Assembly: GCA_043755865.1 (NCBI GenBank)
Contig: JAYUSD010000206.1
Coordinates: forward strand, 1-36,792
Source: JANMDU01 sp043755865
Lineage (GTDB): Bacteria > Pseudomonadota > Gammaproteobacteria > Burkholderiales > Burkholderiaceae_C
Length of the DNA: 36,792 nt
Direction of reading: 5' to 3'
Shown: positions 1-8,131 of the stretch, in pieces
Position numbering within the stretch: position 1 is the first letter of the stretch
Layout of the letters: every line of letters starts with the position of its first letter
The notes under the pieces: generated by a model
The model's input: the letters and a program-made list of their open reading frames with translations, nothing else
What the model was told of the DNA's origin: nothing
Database searches by the model: none
Translations under genes and position numbers: made by a program

Positions 1-898
1 TGGCCACATCCGAGGCTTCTGCACGGGTGGGCGTGGGTGTGTTGATCATTGATTCCAGCATCTGCGTGGCCACCACCACCGGTTTGCCATAGCGGCGGCT
101 GATCTCAATGATCTTGCGCTGCCATGCAGGCACATCCTCTGCGGGCAACTCCACACCCAAATCTCCGCGCGCCACCATGAGCGCATCGGAGGCTGCTGCA
201 ATGGCGGGCAAATCTTGCAGCGCCTGCGGCTTTTCGATTTTTGCCATGATGCCCGCGCGATTGCCCACCAGCTCTCGCAGCTCATGAACATCTGCTGCGC
301 GTTGCACGAACGACAACGCAATCCAATCTACGCCGAGCGCCAAACCAAAAGCCAAATCTTCGCGGTCTTTGCGCGTGAGCGATGAGAGCGAGAGCGGTGT
401 ATCCGGCAGATTCACACCCTTGCGATCAGACAACATCCCGCCCGCGAGCACCTCAGCTTCAAACGCCAGATCGTGCTTGGCTTTTACACGCAGCTTGAGC
501 TTGCCATCGTCCACCAAGAGCACATGCCCCACTTGCAACTCCACCGCAATGTCTGCATGCGGAAAAGGTATGTCTCCTGCTTTGAGCTGGCCGAGCACAT
601 CGGCATTAAATCGCAGCAACTCGCCCGCTTTGATTTCTCGCGCGCCTTGCGGCATCACGCCGATGCGAATCTTCGGGCCTTGCAGATCTTGCAAAATACC
701 CAGCGGCCTGCCCAATTCTTTTTCGATGCTGCGGATATCGGTATAACGCTGCTGATGATCTGCATGCGTGCCGTGACTGAAATTCAGACGAAACACATTC
801 ACGCCAGCCTGCGCGAGGAAAAGAATCTGCTCACGCCGCGAGCTGGCGGGCCCAAGTGTGGCAAGAATCTTGGTGGCGCGAAAATTAGATGAATTCAT
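1..898 (-). CDS. pyk: Pyruvate kinase, 3' end cut by window edge
   Basis: Converts phosphoenolpyruvate and ADP to pyruvate and ATP in the cytoplasm, the last step of glycolysis. Reading the minus strand from ATG at 898 gives about 299 codons with no stop before the left edge, so the C-terminal third or more is missing. Visible pyruvate kinase motifs, in order: RLNFSHG, DLQGPKIRIG, IMAKIEKP (catalytic Lys region), MVARGDLGVE (metal-binding region) and VVATQMLESM. The start lies 8 nt after the dctM stop, and an AAGG ribosome-binding sequence overlaps that stop, so pyk appears to be the last gene of the TRAP transporter operon. Family assignment is very secure; whether the C-terminal allosteric domain is normal cannot be seen. 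Confidence 0.96.
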   Translation of the reverse strand, partial: MNSSNFRATKILATLGPASSRREQILFLAQAGVNVFRLNFSHGTHADHQQRYTDIRSIEKELGRPLGILQDLQGPKIRIGVMPQGAREIKAGELLRFNADVLGQLKAGDIPFPHADIAVELQVGHVLLVDDGKLKLRVKAKHDLAFEAEVLAGGMLSDRKGVNLPDTPLSLSSLTRKDREDLAFGLALGVDWIALSFVQRAADVHELRELVGNRAGIMAKIEKPQALQDLPAIAAASDALMVARGDLGVELPAEDVPAWQRKIIEISRRYGKPVVVATQMLESMINTPTPTRAEASDVA

Positions 899-906
899 AA
901 GCACCT

Positions 907-2196
907 TCAAAACCCAAAGTACTTGGGCAAACTGGTAGAAATTGCGGGAAACATCGTGAGCAACACAAGCACCACGGCATGAGCAACGAGAAAGGGCTTG
1001 AGCTCTCGCGTGAGCGCCGGCATCGGTATCTTGGCCACATTGGACGTCACGAAAAGAAGCCCTCCCACGGGTGGCGTGATCATGCCTAGAGTGAGGTTGT
1101 AGATCACGATCATGGCAAAGTGGATGGGATCAATGCCAGCAGCAAACGCCACAGGCGCCAAGATGGGCGTGAGCACCATCACAGCAGGCAAAGGCTCAAT
1201 AAAAATGCCAAACAACAGCAAAAAGACATTGATCACCAACAGCAAAAGCAATGGACTTAAATTCCACTGAATGATGATCTCGGCCATGGTTTGCGGCACG
1301 CGTTCAATCGTCAAAATCCAAGCGAAGGCTGCCGAAAAACCAATGATGATGAGCACCGATGCTGTGAGCAAGGCCGATCGCATCAGAATATTCGGCACAC
1401 TCTTCCATTGCAAAGTGCCATAGACATATTTTCCACAGAGCAATGCATAAAACACCGCCACCACCGACGCTTCGGTGGGCGTGAACCAACCCGCACGCAT
1501 ACCGCCCAAGATCAACACCGGCAACAATATCGCGGGGATGGCCTTCCAAGTGTTCAGCGCCACCACGCGCCACGGCGGGAAGACATCATTGCTGCGATAG
1601 TTGCGTTGCTTACTGACATACCAATTGACGCAACACATCGCCACGGCAATCAACAGGCCGGGCAGAAAGCCTGCTAAAAATAATGCGCCTGCGGACACAT
1701 TGTCATCTTGCAAGGCATACACGATCATGATGATGGAGGGCGGAATGATGGGCCCCACAATCGCAGTCGAGGCTGTGAGTGCGCCTGAATAGGCTCTGTC
1801 ATAACCTGCTTTATCCATCATCTTGATCAGCATTGAGCCTGGCCCGGCGGCATCCGCCATGGCTGAGCCCGAGATGCCAGAAAAGAAGGTGAGCGAGATC
1901 ACATTGGTGTATCCCAAGCCGCCCCTTTTATGCCCTACAAATTGGCCGGCAAAGCGCAGCAAGACCTCAGTCAGCGAGCCACCACTCATCAGCTCTGCGG
2001 CCAAAATGAAGAAGGGCACAGCCATCAATGGGAAGCTGTCAATGCCAGTGAAGGTTTCTTTAAGCAATACCAGCAGCGGAAAGCTGCCTTGCACCACCAC
2101 GGCAAGCAAGGAAGCCATGCCCAACGAAAATGCCACAGGCACACCCAAGGCCAATAAGCCGCAGACAGAAATCAGAAGAACAATACTCATCGTCAT
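907..2196 (-). CDS. dctM: TRAP transporter large permease (DctM family)
   Basis: Large membrane subunit of a tripartite ATP-independent periplasmic transporter, which moves a solute, usually an organic acid, across the inner membrane using a sodium or proton gradient. The 429-residue product is almost entirely hydrophobic with roughly a dozen membrane helices. It has the conserved DctM blocks PFFILAAELM, FFSGISGSAMADAAGPGS (about residues 105-122) and ASTAIVGPIIPPSIIMI, plus the C-terminal GMITPPVGGLLFV. Length is normal for the family. ATG at 2196 overlaps the dctQ stop in an ATGA arrangement, which indicates translational coupling. The substrate cannot be read from this subunit. Confidence 0.95.
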   Translation of the reverse strand: MTMSIVLLISVCGLLALGVPVAFSLGMASLLAVVVQGSFPLLVLLKETFTGIDSFPLMAVPFFILAAELMSGGSLTEVLLRFAGQFVGHKRGGLGYTNVISLTFFSGISGSAMADAAGPGSMLIKMMDKAGYDRAYSGALTASTAIVGPIIPPSIIMIVYALQDDNVSAGALFLAGFLPGLLIAVAMCCVNWYVSKQRNYRSNDVFPPWRVVALNTWKAIPAILLPVLILGGMRAGWFTPTEASVVAVFYALLCGKYVYGTLQWKSVPNILMRSALLTASVLIIIGFSAAFAWILTIERVPQTMAEIIIQWNLSPLLLLLVINVFLLLFGIFIEPLPAVMVLTPILAPVAFAAGIDPIHFAMIVIYNLTLGMITPPVGGLLFVTSNVAKIPMPALTRELKPFLVAHAVVLVLLTMFPAISTSLPKYFGF

Positions 2197-2705
2197 AGCG
2201 TGGCACTCGCATTCGCATCAAAATCGTCATCGCCCAAAAAGCTGCGCTCCACAATCCAATGGCGAGCCACCAGCAACAGATGCACCATGCTCAGTGCCAT
2301 GCCGATCGGCATAGCCATGTAGATGTAGCCAAAGGGGATTTGCGTGCCTGCAGTGATCTGCGTCATCGTGCGTTGCGCATACAAGATGCCCACCCAAAAC
2401 AACACTGCAAAAAATCCAAAGATCAGCGCCACAATCGTGCCGCGAATCCAGTAGCCCGCTTTGGCAGAAACACCATCTTGCAAGTTATCCACCGCAATGT
2501 GCCCGCCCGCGCGAAGCACCAAGCCGCAGCCTAAAAAAGTGAGCCAAATCATCATGTGGCGCGCCACTTCTTCAGCCCAAGGAATGGAATCACCCGTGAT
2601 GTAGCGGCCAAGCACGTTGGCAAACACGATGACAGACATCGCGCCCAACAACATGATCAGCACCCAGCGATTGACCGCCAGAAATACAGATTCAAAAGTT
2701 TTCAT
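2193..2705 (-). CDS. dctQ: TRAP transporter small permease (DctQ family)
   Basis: Small membrane subunit that partners the large permease in the TRAP complex. The 170-residue product has four predicted membrane helices. It carries the family pattern around residues 25-60: VFANVLGRYI followed by PWAEEVARHMMIWLTFLG, and later AGGHIAVD. Its start at 2705 is 14 nt after the dctP stop and its end overlaps dctM by 4 nt, so P-Q-M form one operon in the usual order. Sequence divergence in this family is high, but the position between DctP and DctM makes the call firm. Confidence 0.93.
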   Translation of the reverse strand: MKTFESVFLAVNRWVLIMLLGAMSVIVFANVLGRYITGDSIPWAEEVARHMMIWLTFLGCGLVLRAGGHIAVDNLQDGVSAKAGYWIRGTIVALIFGFFAVLFWVGILYAQRTMTQITAGTQIPFGYIYMAMPIGMALSMVHLLLVARHWIVERSFLGDDDFDANASATL

Positions 2706-2719
2706 GGCGGCCTTGTCAC

Positions 2720-3712
2720 TTACTTCACGGCCTTGATTTTGTCGATAGCCTCTGCACCAAATCGCTTGGCATACTCTGCGTAAGCGGGCGCCAGCGCAGC
2801 TTGGAAGCGGGCTTTGTCTACATTGGTCACGACATTCACCCCTTGCGCTTTGAGCTCATCAATGCCTCTGTTTTCGATTTCATTAACTTTGCGGCGCATC
2901 GCCGTTGCGCCCACCTTTGCGGCATCTTGCAAAGCTTTTTTCAGCTCAGGAGAAAGCGTGCCAAAAAACGAGGTAGAGGTGATGAAGAGTGCTGGCGAAT
3001 ACACATGCCCGGTCAAGGTGAGGTTCTTTTGCACCTGTCCAAATTTAGACGACACGATGACGGGAATAGGGTTCTCTTGGCCATCCACAGTGCCTTGCTG
3101 TAACGCACCAAACACCTCAGGAAATGCCATGGGCGTAGGCTGCGCACCCATGGTTTTGAAGGCCAACATATGCACGGGATTTTCCATCGTGCGCAGCTTC
3201 AGACCTTTCAAATCATCAGGCTGATTGACCGCGCGTTTGCTGTTGGTCACATGGCGAAAACCATTTTCCGCCCACGCCAAACCGATGATCCCTTTGGCAG
3301 GAAACTTTGCCAAAATGTCTTGGCCAATCGAGCCATCCAAGGTCTTGCGGGCATGGTCGTAATCACGAAACAAAAAGGGAATGTCAGTGATCAAAGTCTC
3401 GGGCACAAAGTTGCCTACCGGGCCAGTGGATGTGACCACTATTTCCAGCGTGCCCAACTGCACCGCCTCGACCATCTCGCGCTCGCCACCCAAGACGCCG
3501 CCCGGGAACAACTGCACCTTCAATGCGCCTTTGCTGAGTTTTTCAACTTCTTGTGCAAACGCTTCTGCACCTGCGTGAAAGGCCGAGGTAGCCGATTGGG
3601 GATGGCCTAGCTTGATTGTTTTAGTTTGCGCAAATGAGGCAGTGCTTAGGCCACCCAACGTGGCTAAAAGGGCAGCAGCAGTTAAATGACGCAGGGTCGA
3701 ACGTTTTTCCAT
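2720..3712 (-). CDS. dctP: TRAP transporter solute-binding protein (DctP family)
   Basis: Periplasmic receptor that captures the solute and delivers it to DctQ/DctM. ATG at 3712 is chosen because GGAG lies about 6 nt upstream; in-frame TTG at 3724 and GTG at 3715 are less likely. The 330-residue product begins with a Sec signal peptide (basic start, hydrophobic ALLATLGGLS, likely cleavage after ASFA). Mature motifs: KLGHPQ, FPGGVLGGEREM, and LKGLKLRTMENP with the Arg that usually contacts a substrate carboxylate, then FPEVFGALQQGTVDGQENP. The substrate is therefore probably an organic or sugar acid. First gene of dctP-dctQ-dctM-pyk. A palindrome close upstream may be its operator. Confidence 0.94.
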   Translation of the reverse strand: MEKRSTLRHLTAAALLATLGGLSTASFAQTKTIKLGHPQSATSAFHAGAEAFAQEVEKLSKGALKVQLFPGGVLGGEREMVEAVQLGTLEIVVTSTGPVGNFVPETLITDIPFLFRDYDHARKTLDGSIGQDILAKFPAKGIIGLAWAENGFRHVTNSKRAVNQPDDLKGLKLRTMENPVHMLAFKTMGAQPTPMAFPEVFGALQQGTVDGQENPIPVIVSSKFGQVQKNLTLTGHVYSPALFITSTSFFGTLSPELKKALQDAAKVGATAMRRKVNEIENRGIDELKAQGVNVVTNVDKARFQAALAPAYAEYAKRFGAEAIDKIKAVK

Positions 3713-3730
3713 CACAGTCTCCAAAAAATC

Positions 3731-3747
3731 CGTACCCAGTTGGTACG
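3731..3747. promoter_or_regulatory. Candidate operator palindrome upstream of dctP
   Basis: Perfect 6-bp inverted repeat CGTACC-CAGTT-GGTACG lying 18 nt upstream of the dctP ATG. Its size and location suit a dimeric repressor or activator half-site pair (for example GntR, LacI or IclR type), but no regulator gene is adjacent and the assignment is only positional. Confidence 0.4.
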
Positions 3748-3804
3748 CGATCTGGACTGTAGGCAGACGCTTATCGATTGGCTAATGAATAATCATCAGG
3801 CAGG

Positions 3805-3823
3805 TGATTCCATCAGCGAATCA
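3805..3823. promoter_or_regulatory. Second palindrome in the dctP upstream region
   Basis: Inverted repeat TGATTC-CATCAGC-GAATCA about 90 nt upstream of dctP, in the 207-nt gap between pncB and dctP. It could be a second regulator site for the TRAP operon. Support is limited to symmetry and location. Confidence 0.25.
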
Positions 3824-3846
3824 TCAATCAAATCAAAGGCTTAGAA

Positions 3847-3889
3847 ACCGATACGCAGTTGGGTGCGCGGGTAAACCCAAAGAATCGGT
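3847..3889 (-). terminator. Possible pncB terminator hairpin
   Basis: Nested inverted repeats ACCGAT...ATCGGT (outer) and TTGGGT...ACCCAA (inner) lie 31 nt after the pncB stop. The T-tract on the minus strand is weak, so this is a structured 3' end rather than a textbook intrinsic terminator. Confidence 0.35.
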
Positions 3890-3919
3890 GTCAGCAAAAT
3901 TTCAGAATTCAACGCAAAT

Positions 3920-5113
3920 TTAAACGCCGGGAATCTCAAATACTTGGCGCAGATACGCCAAGTATTTCTCATCATCACACATGCCCTTACCCGGCGAGTC
4001 GGAGAGTTTGGCGACAGGTTGATCATTGCAGCGAATCATTTTTATGACGATTTGCAATGGCACGTGTTCGGGCGGATCGCCCAGATCATTCGTGAGATTG
4101 GTGCCGATGCCAAAGGCCAACAAACAGCGGCCCTTGAAGCGCTGGTACAGCTCAATCGTGCGCGGCACCGTCAAACCGTCAGAGAAGATCAGCGTCTTGG
4201 TGCGCGGATCAACACGGTTCAACCGGTAATGATCGAGCATGCGCTCACCCCACAAAAACGGATCGCCACTGTCGTGCCGTGCGCCATCAAACAACTTGCA
4301 AAAATACATATCAAAATCGCGCAGAAAAGCGCTCATGCCATACACGTCAGACAGTGCAATGCCCAAATCGCCGCGATACTCTTTGGCCCAGCTTTCAAAC
4401 GCATAGGTTTGGCTATCACGCAAACGCGGGCCCAGCGCCTGTGCAGCCTGTAGGTATTCATGCGCCATCGTGCCTAGCGGCGTGAGGCCAAGTGTGCGGG
4501 CGAAATGCACATTGCTCGTGCCCGCGAATTGGCCTGTACTGCTTGTGCCTAAACCGGTTGCCAATGTGCGCAACACATGCTCTTGCCAAACTTTCGAAAA
4601 GCGCCTGCGCGTTCCATAGTCTGCAATTTTCAATTCTCGTAGCTCAGATGTCTTTAACAACGAAATTTTATGCAAAAGTCGCGCTTCGCCGGCATGGATG
4701 CTGCTCGGAGTGCTATGATTTTTAAAGTAAACCTCATTGACAATCGCCAGCACTGGAATCTCAAAGAGGATCGTGTGCAGCCACGGCCCTTTGACGGAAA
4801 TCTCTAGTTCACCATTGGACTGCGGTTTGACCTGAATACATTTTTCATTCAGCCGAAACAGTCCTAGAAAATCGACAAAATCACTTTTTATGAAGCGCAA
4901 GTCTCGCAAAAAATCCAGCTCTTCTTCGGTAAACGTCAAACCGCAAAGCGATTTGATCTCCGCGCGAATCTCATCGGCATATTGCGCCAAATTCACACCC
5001 GCATTGCGGCATTTGAATTTGTATTCCACTTGCGCGCTAGGAAACTGATGCAGCACCACCTGCATCATGGTGAATTTATACAAATCGGTGTCGAGCAGGC
5101 TGGTGATGATCAT
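3920..5113 (-). CDS. pncB: Nicotinate phosphoribosyltransferase
   Basis: Joins nicotinate to phosphoribosyl pyrophosphate to make nicotinate mononucleotide, the entry step of NAD salvage. From ATG at 5113 the product is 397 residues, the usual PncB length; an in-frame TTG at 5149 would add 12 residues of poor character. Family motifs: SLLDTDLYKFTM at the start, FEIPVLAIVNEVYF, DYGTRRRFS, LATGLGTSSTGQFAGTSNV with the regulatory-His region typical of PncB replaced by the GTSN segment, RHDSGDPFLWG, LIFSDGL and FGIGTNLTNDLG near the C-terminus. It follows blh by 45 nt on the same strand, so it may be cotranscribed with the carotenoid genes, although there is no obvious metabolic link. Confidence 0.95.
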   Translation of the reverse strand: MIITSLLDTDLYKFTMMQVVLHQFPSAQVEYKFKCRNAGVNLAQYADEIRAEIKSLCGLTFTEEELDFLRDLRFIKSDFVDFLGLFRLNEKCIQVKPQSNGELEISVKGPWLHTILFEIPVLAIVNEVYFKNHSTPSSIHAGEARLLHKISLLKTSELRELKIADYGTRRRFSKVWQEHVLRTLATGLGTSSTGQFAGTSNVHFARTLGLTPLGTMAHEYLQAAQALGPRLRDSQTYAFESWAKEYRGDLGIALSDVYGMSAFLRDFDMYFCKLFDGARHDSGDPFLWGERMLDHYRLNRVDPRTKTLIFSDGLTVPRTIELYQRFKGRCLLAFGIGTNLTNDLGDPPEHVPLQIVIKMIRCNDQPVAKLSDSPGKGMCDDEKYLAYLRQVFEIPGV

Positions 5114-5158
5114 TTGAATCTGCGCTGTTGAATGCCAGCATCGTACCAAAGCTTGGGT

Positions 5159-6043
5159 CTATGCAAACAAGCGCTGCCGGCTGCGGGAGATCAAGATCAG
5201 ATGCGGCAATGTGACAGCGGCCAGCGCCACCACAAGCCATCGCAGCCACAGTCCTGCATCAAGCGTGACAAAAGATGAGTCAGACATCCACCAAAACAGC
5301 GCAGCCAATGCAAGCCATGTGATTGCTAAGGTGGCCACGAGGAGCGGATCAAGCCACGCCCTGCCATCGCGCAGCTGCAAGCGCCGCATCCGGCAAACAT
5401 GTGTTCCTGCGTGATACAGGCCAAAAAACAATGCGAAAGCCAATAGTGGCGACAGCGCAAGATTGAGCGCGATCAGCGCGATCAGCTCCAGCCAAAGCGT
5501 TTTGTGTGTATCCGCTTGCCAAGGCTTCATCACCACCGCAGCTGCCAGCAGACAAGCACACCACAGCCCAGCCATTCCGACCCAAAGCGGCCACACCCAC
5601 GCAGCATCCAAGCCCGCAATCGCCTTGACCCATGGCTGCAGCGCATGCGGCGACAGCAAAACCGGCAACATCACGCTGGCGCCGCCCTGCACGATTCGCG
5701 ACAGCCACGCCACGCTCTGCTCCAGATGCTCGAAGTGTGCTTGTTCACCAAAATGCCACAGCGAGACAGCGATCAGCGCAATCAAAGCCACGCCCGGCCA
5801 AGCAGCAAGGGCTGCCGCCAACACGCCAGTAGCCAAAGCGTATGCCGCGCATGTCTTCACCTCCAGCTTGCCTTGCGAATCACGCAGCAAAAAAATATCC
5901 ATCGCGCCATGTACGAAGCCCAGACTCAAGCTCAACACGACAAACACGACCACCGCCAAAGACGGCCATCGCGTCTCAATCCAAGACAGGAGCAACAAAC
6001 TTGGCGCTAGCCAGAGCAGATGAACGAGAGATGCAGATCGCAT
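5159..6043 (-). CDS. blh: Brp/Blh-type beta-carotene 15,15'-dioxygenase
   Basis: Cleaves beta-carotene into two retinal molecules, supplying the chromophore for the rhodopsin. The start at 6043 is chosen because it lies 5 nt after the crtY stop; a longer reading from 6118 would overlap crtY by 70 nt. The 294-residue product is a multi-helix membrane protein. The His residues expected to hold the iron are visible in GFVHGAMD, LWHFGEQAHFEH, GLYHAGTH and LPHLIL. It closes the crtI-crtB-crtY-blh run, the standard arrangement in proteorhodopsin gene sets. Confident assignment; substrate specificity is inferred from context. Confidence 0.94.
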   Translation of the reverse strand: MRSASLVHLLWLAPSLLLLSWIETRWPSLAVVVFVVLSLSLGFVHGAMDIFLLRDSQGKLEVKTCAAYALATGVLAAALAAWPGVALIALIAVSLWHFGEQAHFEHLEQSVAWLSRIVQGGASVMLPVLLSPHALQPWVKAIAGLDAAWVWPLWVGMAGLWCACLLAAAVVMKPWQADTHKTLWLELIALIALNLALSPLLAFALFFGLYHAGTHVCRMRRLQLRDGRAWLDPLLVATLAITWLALAALFWWMSDSSFVTLDAGLWLRWLVVALAAVTLPHLILISRSRQRLFA

Positions 6044-6048
6044 ACGCC

Positions 6049-7203
6049 CTAGCCCAGCGCCGAGCGCACAAAAGGCCATGCAGGCAGCGCCCGCATCACG
6101 GCCACACGATCTTGCCAAGTGGCTGAGCCTTGTAAGAAACGAATGAGCTGGCGCTCTGGCACGCGCTCAAAAAGCGATAAAAAGTAATGCGGTGCAGCCA
6201 ACCAATTGCTCTCCAGAACGCGAAAAAGCACCGCATCCATCCACGCATCGGCTGGGTTTGTTTTAAAGACCGGCGCCTGCCAATCTGCCAATGCATGGCC
6301 CCGACTCAGATGTTTTGCAAGTGATGCCGCTAAACCAGCCGTTTGCTGCAAACTCATGCAAAAGGCATAGCCGGTAGCCGCTCGCAACATACCGCCCGCT
6401 CTGCCAATACGAACCACGCGGGGCTGTGCGTTGCTCTGAGAAGGCAGCAATGGCAACGCGCCTTGTTCGCGGAACGTAATCGCGTAGTCGGTGCAGCCCC
6501 AGCGCTGCGCCAAAGCATGGCGCATCTCAACTTGCGAATCCGCGTGCACGGTGGCGCGAGAAATCCAAGTGCTTTCCACCAGCGCCTGTGTACTGCTGTA
6601 GGGCAAACAATAAATAAAATGCAACCCGTTTGGACGCGGCTCAAACGCCATCAAATCCACGCACTCCAGATCAAAGCAAGGTGCGCTGGCTTGTACTTCC
6701 CAGCCTGTGAAATGCTGCACCCAATCGCTGGGCGCTTGCAGCTGCGGTGGCCGAGAATCAAACAGCAGTTGACTGCTCAGCTTTTCGCCAATGTGCGTGA
6801 CCAATTCAACACCGCTCGCGGTAGACTTGACTTGCGCAAGCGAAGTTTCACGGCGCAGCTCAATATGCGACGCTTGAGCAATGATGTTTAAAGCCGCCTT
6901 ATAAAACGCATCTGCTCGCACACTCGCATAGGGCACGATGCCTTTTGACATCACGCTAAGACCACCAAGGCTCACGCGCCAGCGGGGCCATTGCTCTGTT
7001 GCCACGCACGCCCAGCGCTCGGGCAATGCCTGCGGCAAGGCCCAATAGCTCCAAGTGCGATCCCTGACATGCTCGGCGCGCGGCTCAATCACAAGCACAC
7101 GCAGATGAGCAAACTGCGGCGCAGCAAGTTCAACGGCCAAAGACAAACCCGCTAGGCCAGCACCCGCGATCACTACGTCCCAATCAGCCGAGGATGCTTT
7201 CAT
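6049..7203 (-). CDS. crtY: Lycopene beta-cyclase
   Basis: Flavoprotein-type cyclase that closes both ends of lycopene to give beta-carotene. The 384-residue product starts with a dinucleotide-binding glycine motif (VVIAGAGLAGLSLAVEL), followed by the CrtY signature DRTWSYW near residue 48. Later blocks include LLFDSRPP, GWEVQA, FIYCLPYSS and RIGRAGGMLRAATGYAF, typical of bacterial CrtY. The ATG at 7203 is one base after the crtB stop and the stop is 5 nt before blh, so it sits inside a compact operon. Length matches the family. Confidence 0.95.
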   Translation of the reverse strand: MKASSADWDVVIAGAGLAGLSLAVELAAPQFAHLRVLVIEPRAEHVRDRTWSYWALPQALPERWACVATEQWPRWRVSLGGLSVMSKGIVPYASVRADAFYKAALNIIAQASHIELRRETSLAQVKSTASGVELVTHIGEKLSSQLLFDSRPPQLQAPSDWVQHFTGWEVQASAPCFDLECVDLMAFEPRPNGLHFIYCLPYSSTQALVESTWISRATVHADSQVEMRHALAQRWGCTDYAITFREQGALPLLPSQSNAQPRVVRIGRAGGMLRAATGYAFCMSLQQTAGLAASLAKHLSRGHALADWQAPVFKTNPADAWMDAVLFRVLESNWLAAPHYFLSLFERVPERQLIRFLQGSATWQDRVAVMRALPAWPFVRSALG

Positions 7204-7204
7204 G

Positions 7205-8131
7205 CTATGGCCAAACTTGAGGAAAGCCTGGGATCAACTTCAATTGCCCTTGATGCTCTTGCATCGCAGATGGCACAGCTCGCGCCGGCTCGCCATGCAT
7301 GCCGAGCAACACTTGCAGCACACGGAGCACCTTCACACCTGCGCCAATCTGCGTGCGTTGCCGCCAGTAATGTGGCTCAGGCGTAAGCATGATTTTGCGC
7401 CCGATGCCGCGATACAGCGCGCACGCTATCTGCACTGCACGGCGATTGGGCATGGGAATCGCATTAAAGCCTTGCTCGCCCATCGCGTAGAAAAACTCGG
7501 CTTCTTTCAGCAGGCGACGGATCGCTTCAAAGGCTTGGCTGCGCGTGTTGGGGCAGTCTTCCAAAAGCTTGGCGAGCTGCCAATCGCAAGGCAACCATTG
7601 CGCCGGCAAATAGCAGCGCCCACGCTGGGCATCCTCCATCACATCGCGTGCGATATTGGTCAACTGCATCCCCATGCCCAGCGCCACCGCATAGCGCTCA
7701 GCATGCACGCTTGCACCAAGAATGGGGCGCATCATTTGCCCCACTGTGCCTGCTACGCCATAAGCAAAGCCAAGCACATCTGCCATGCTTTGCAGTTGGC
7801 GTGGCTGGGCGTCGGCTTGCAAAGCGTCTAAAAAAGACTGAAGCACCTGCGTGTCCACGCCAAGTGATTGCAGCATCGCGCCGACCTGATGGCTGCGGCT
7901 GGTCGCACTCACCTCACCCAGCACGTGGCTTCGATTGAGCTCAAACTGCGCCATGCGCTCGTTGATGGAGCCCATCGCCGGCTCATCCACCAAATCGTCC
8001 ATCAATCGCGCAAATGCGTAGAGCTGCGCTGCCTGCGGCCGTGCGTCACGTGAGAGAAACCGTGCAGCCCACGAGAAGGATTGAGCATGCGCATTCATGA
8101 TGGCTTGCGGATCCGCATGGTGATCTCTCAT
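7205..8131 (-). CDS. crtB: Phytoene synthase
   Basis: Condenses two geranylgeranyl diphosphates to phytoene, the first committed carotenoid step. The 308-residue product has both Asp-rich magnesium-binding motifs of the squalene/phytoene synthase fold: DDLVD near residue 45, within ARLMDDLVDEP, and DVMED near residue 163, within NIARDVMEDAQRGRCYLP. Its ATG overlaps the crtI stop (ATGA), indicating translational coupling. The product needs GGPP, yet no GGPP synthase gene is present in the window. Confidence 0.96.
   Translation of the reverse strand: MRDHHADPQAIMNAHAQSFSWAARFLSRDARPQAAQLYAFARLMDDLVDEPAMGSINERMAQFELNRSHVLGEVSATSRSHQVGAMLQSLGVDTQVLQSFLDALQADAQPRQLQSMADVLGFAYGVAGTVGQMMRPILGASVHAERYAVALGMGMQLTNIARDVMEDAQRGRCYLPAQWLPCDWQLAKLLEDCPNTRSQAFEAIRRLLKEAEFFYAMGEQGFNAIPMPNRRAVQIACALYRGIGRKIMLTPEPHYWRQRTQIGAGVKVLRVLQVLLGMHGEPARAVPSAMQEHQGQLKLIPGFPQVWP

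Noticed and set aside
473..892. 139-codon open frame on the plus strand
   Set aside because: It is the antisense shadow of pyk, whose minus-strand translation shows clear family motifs.
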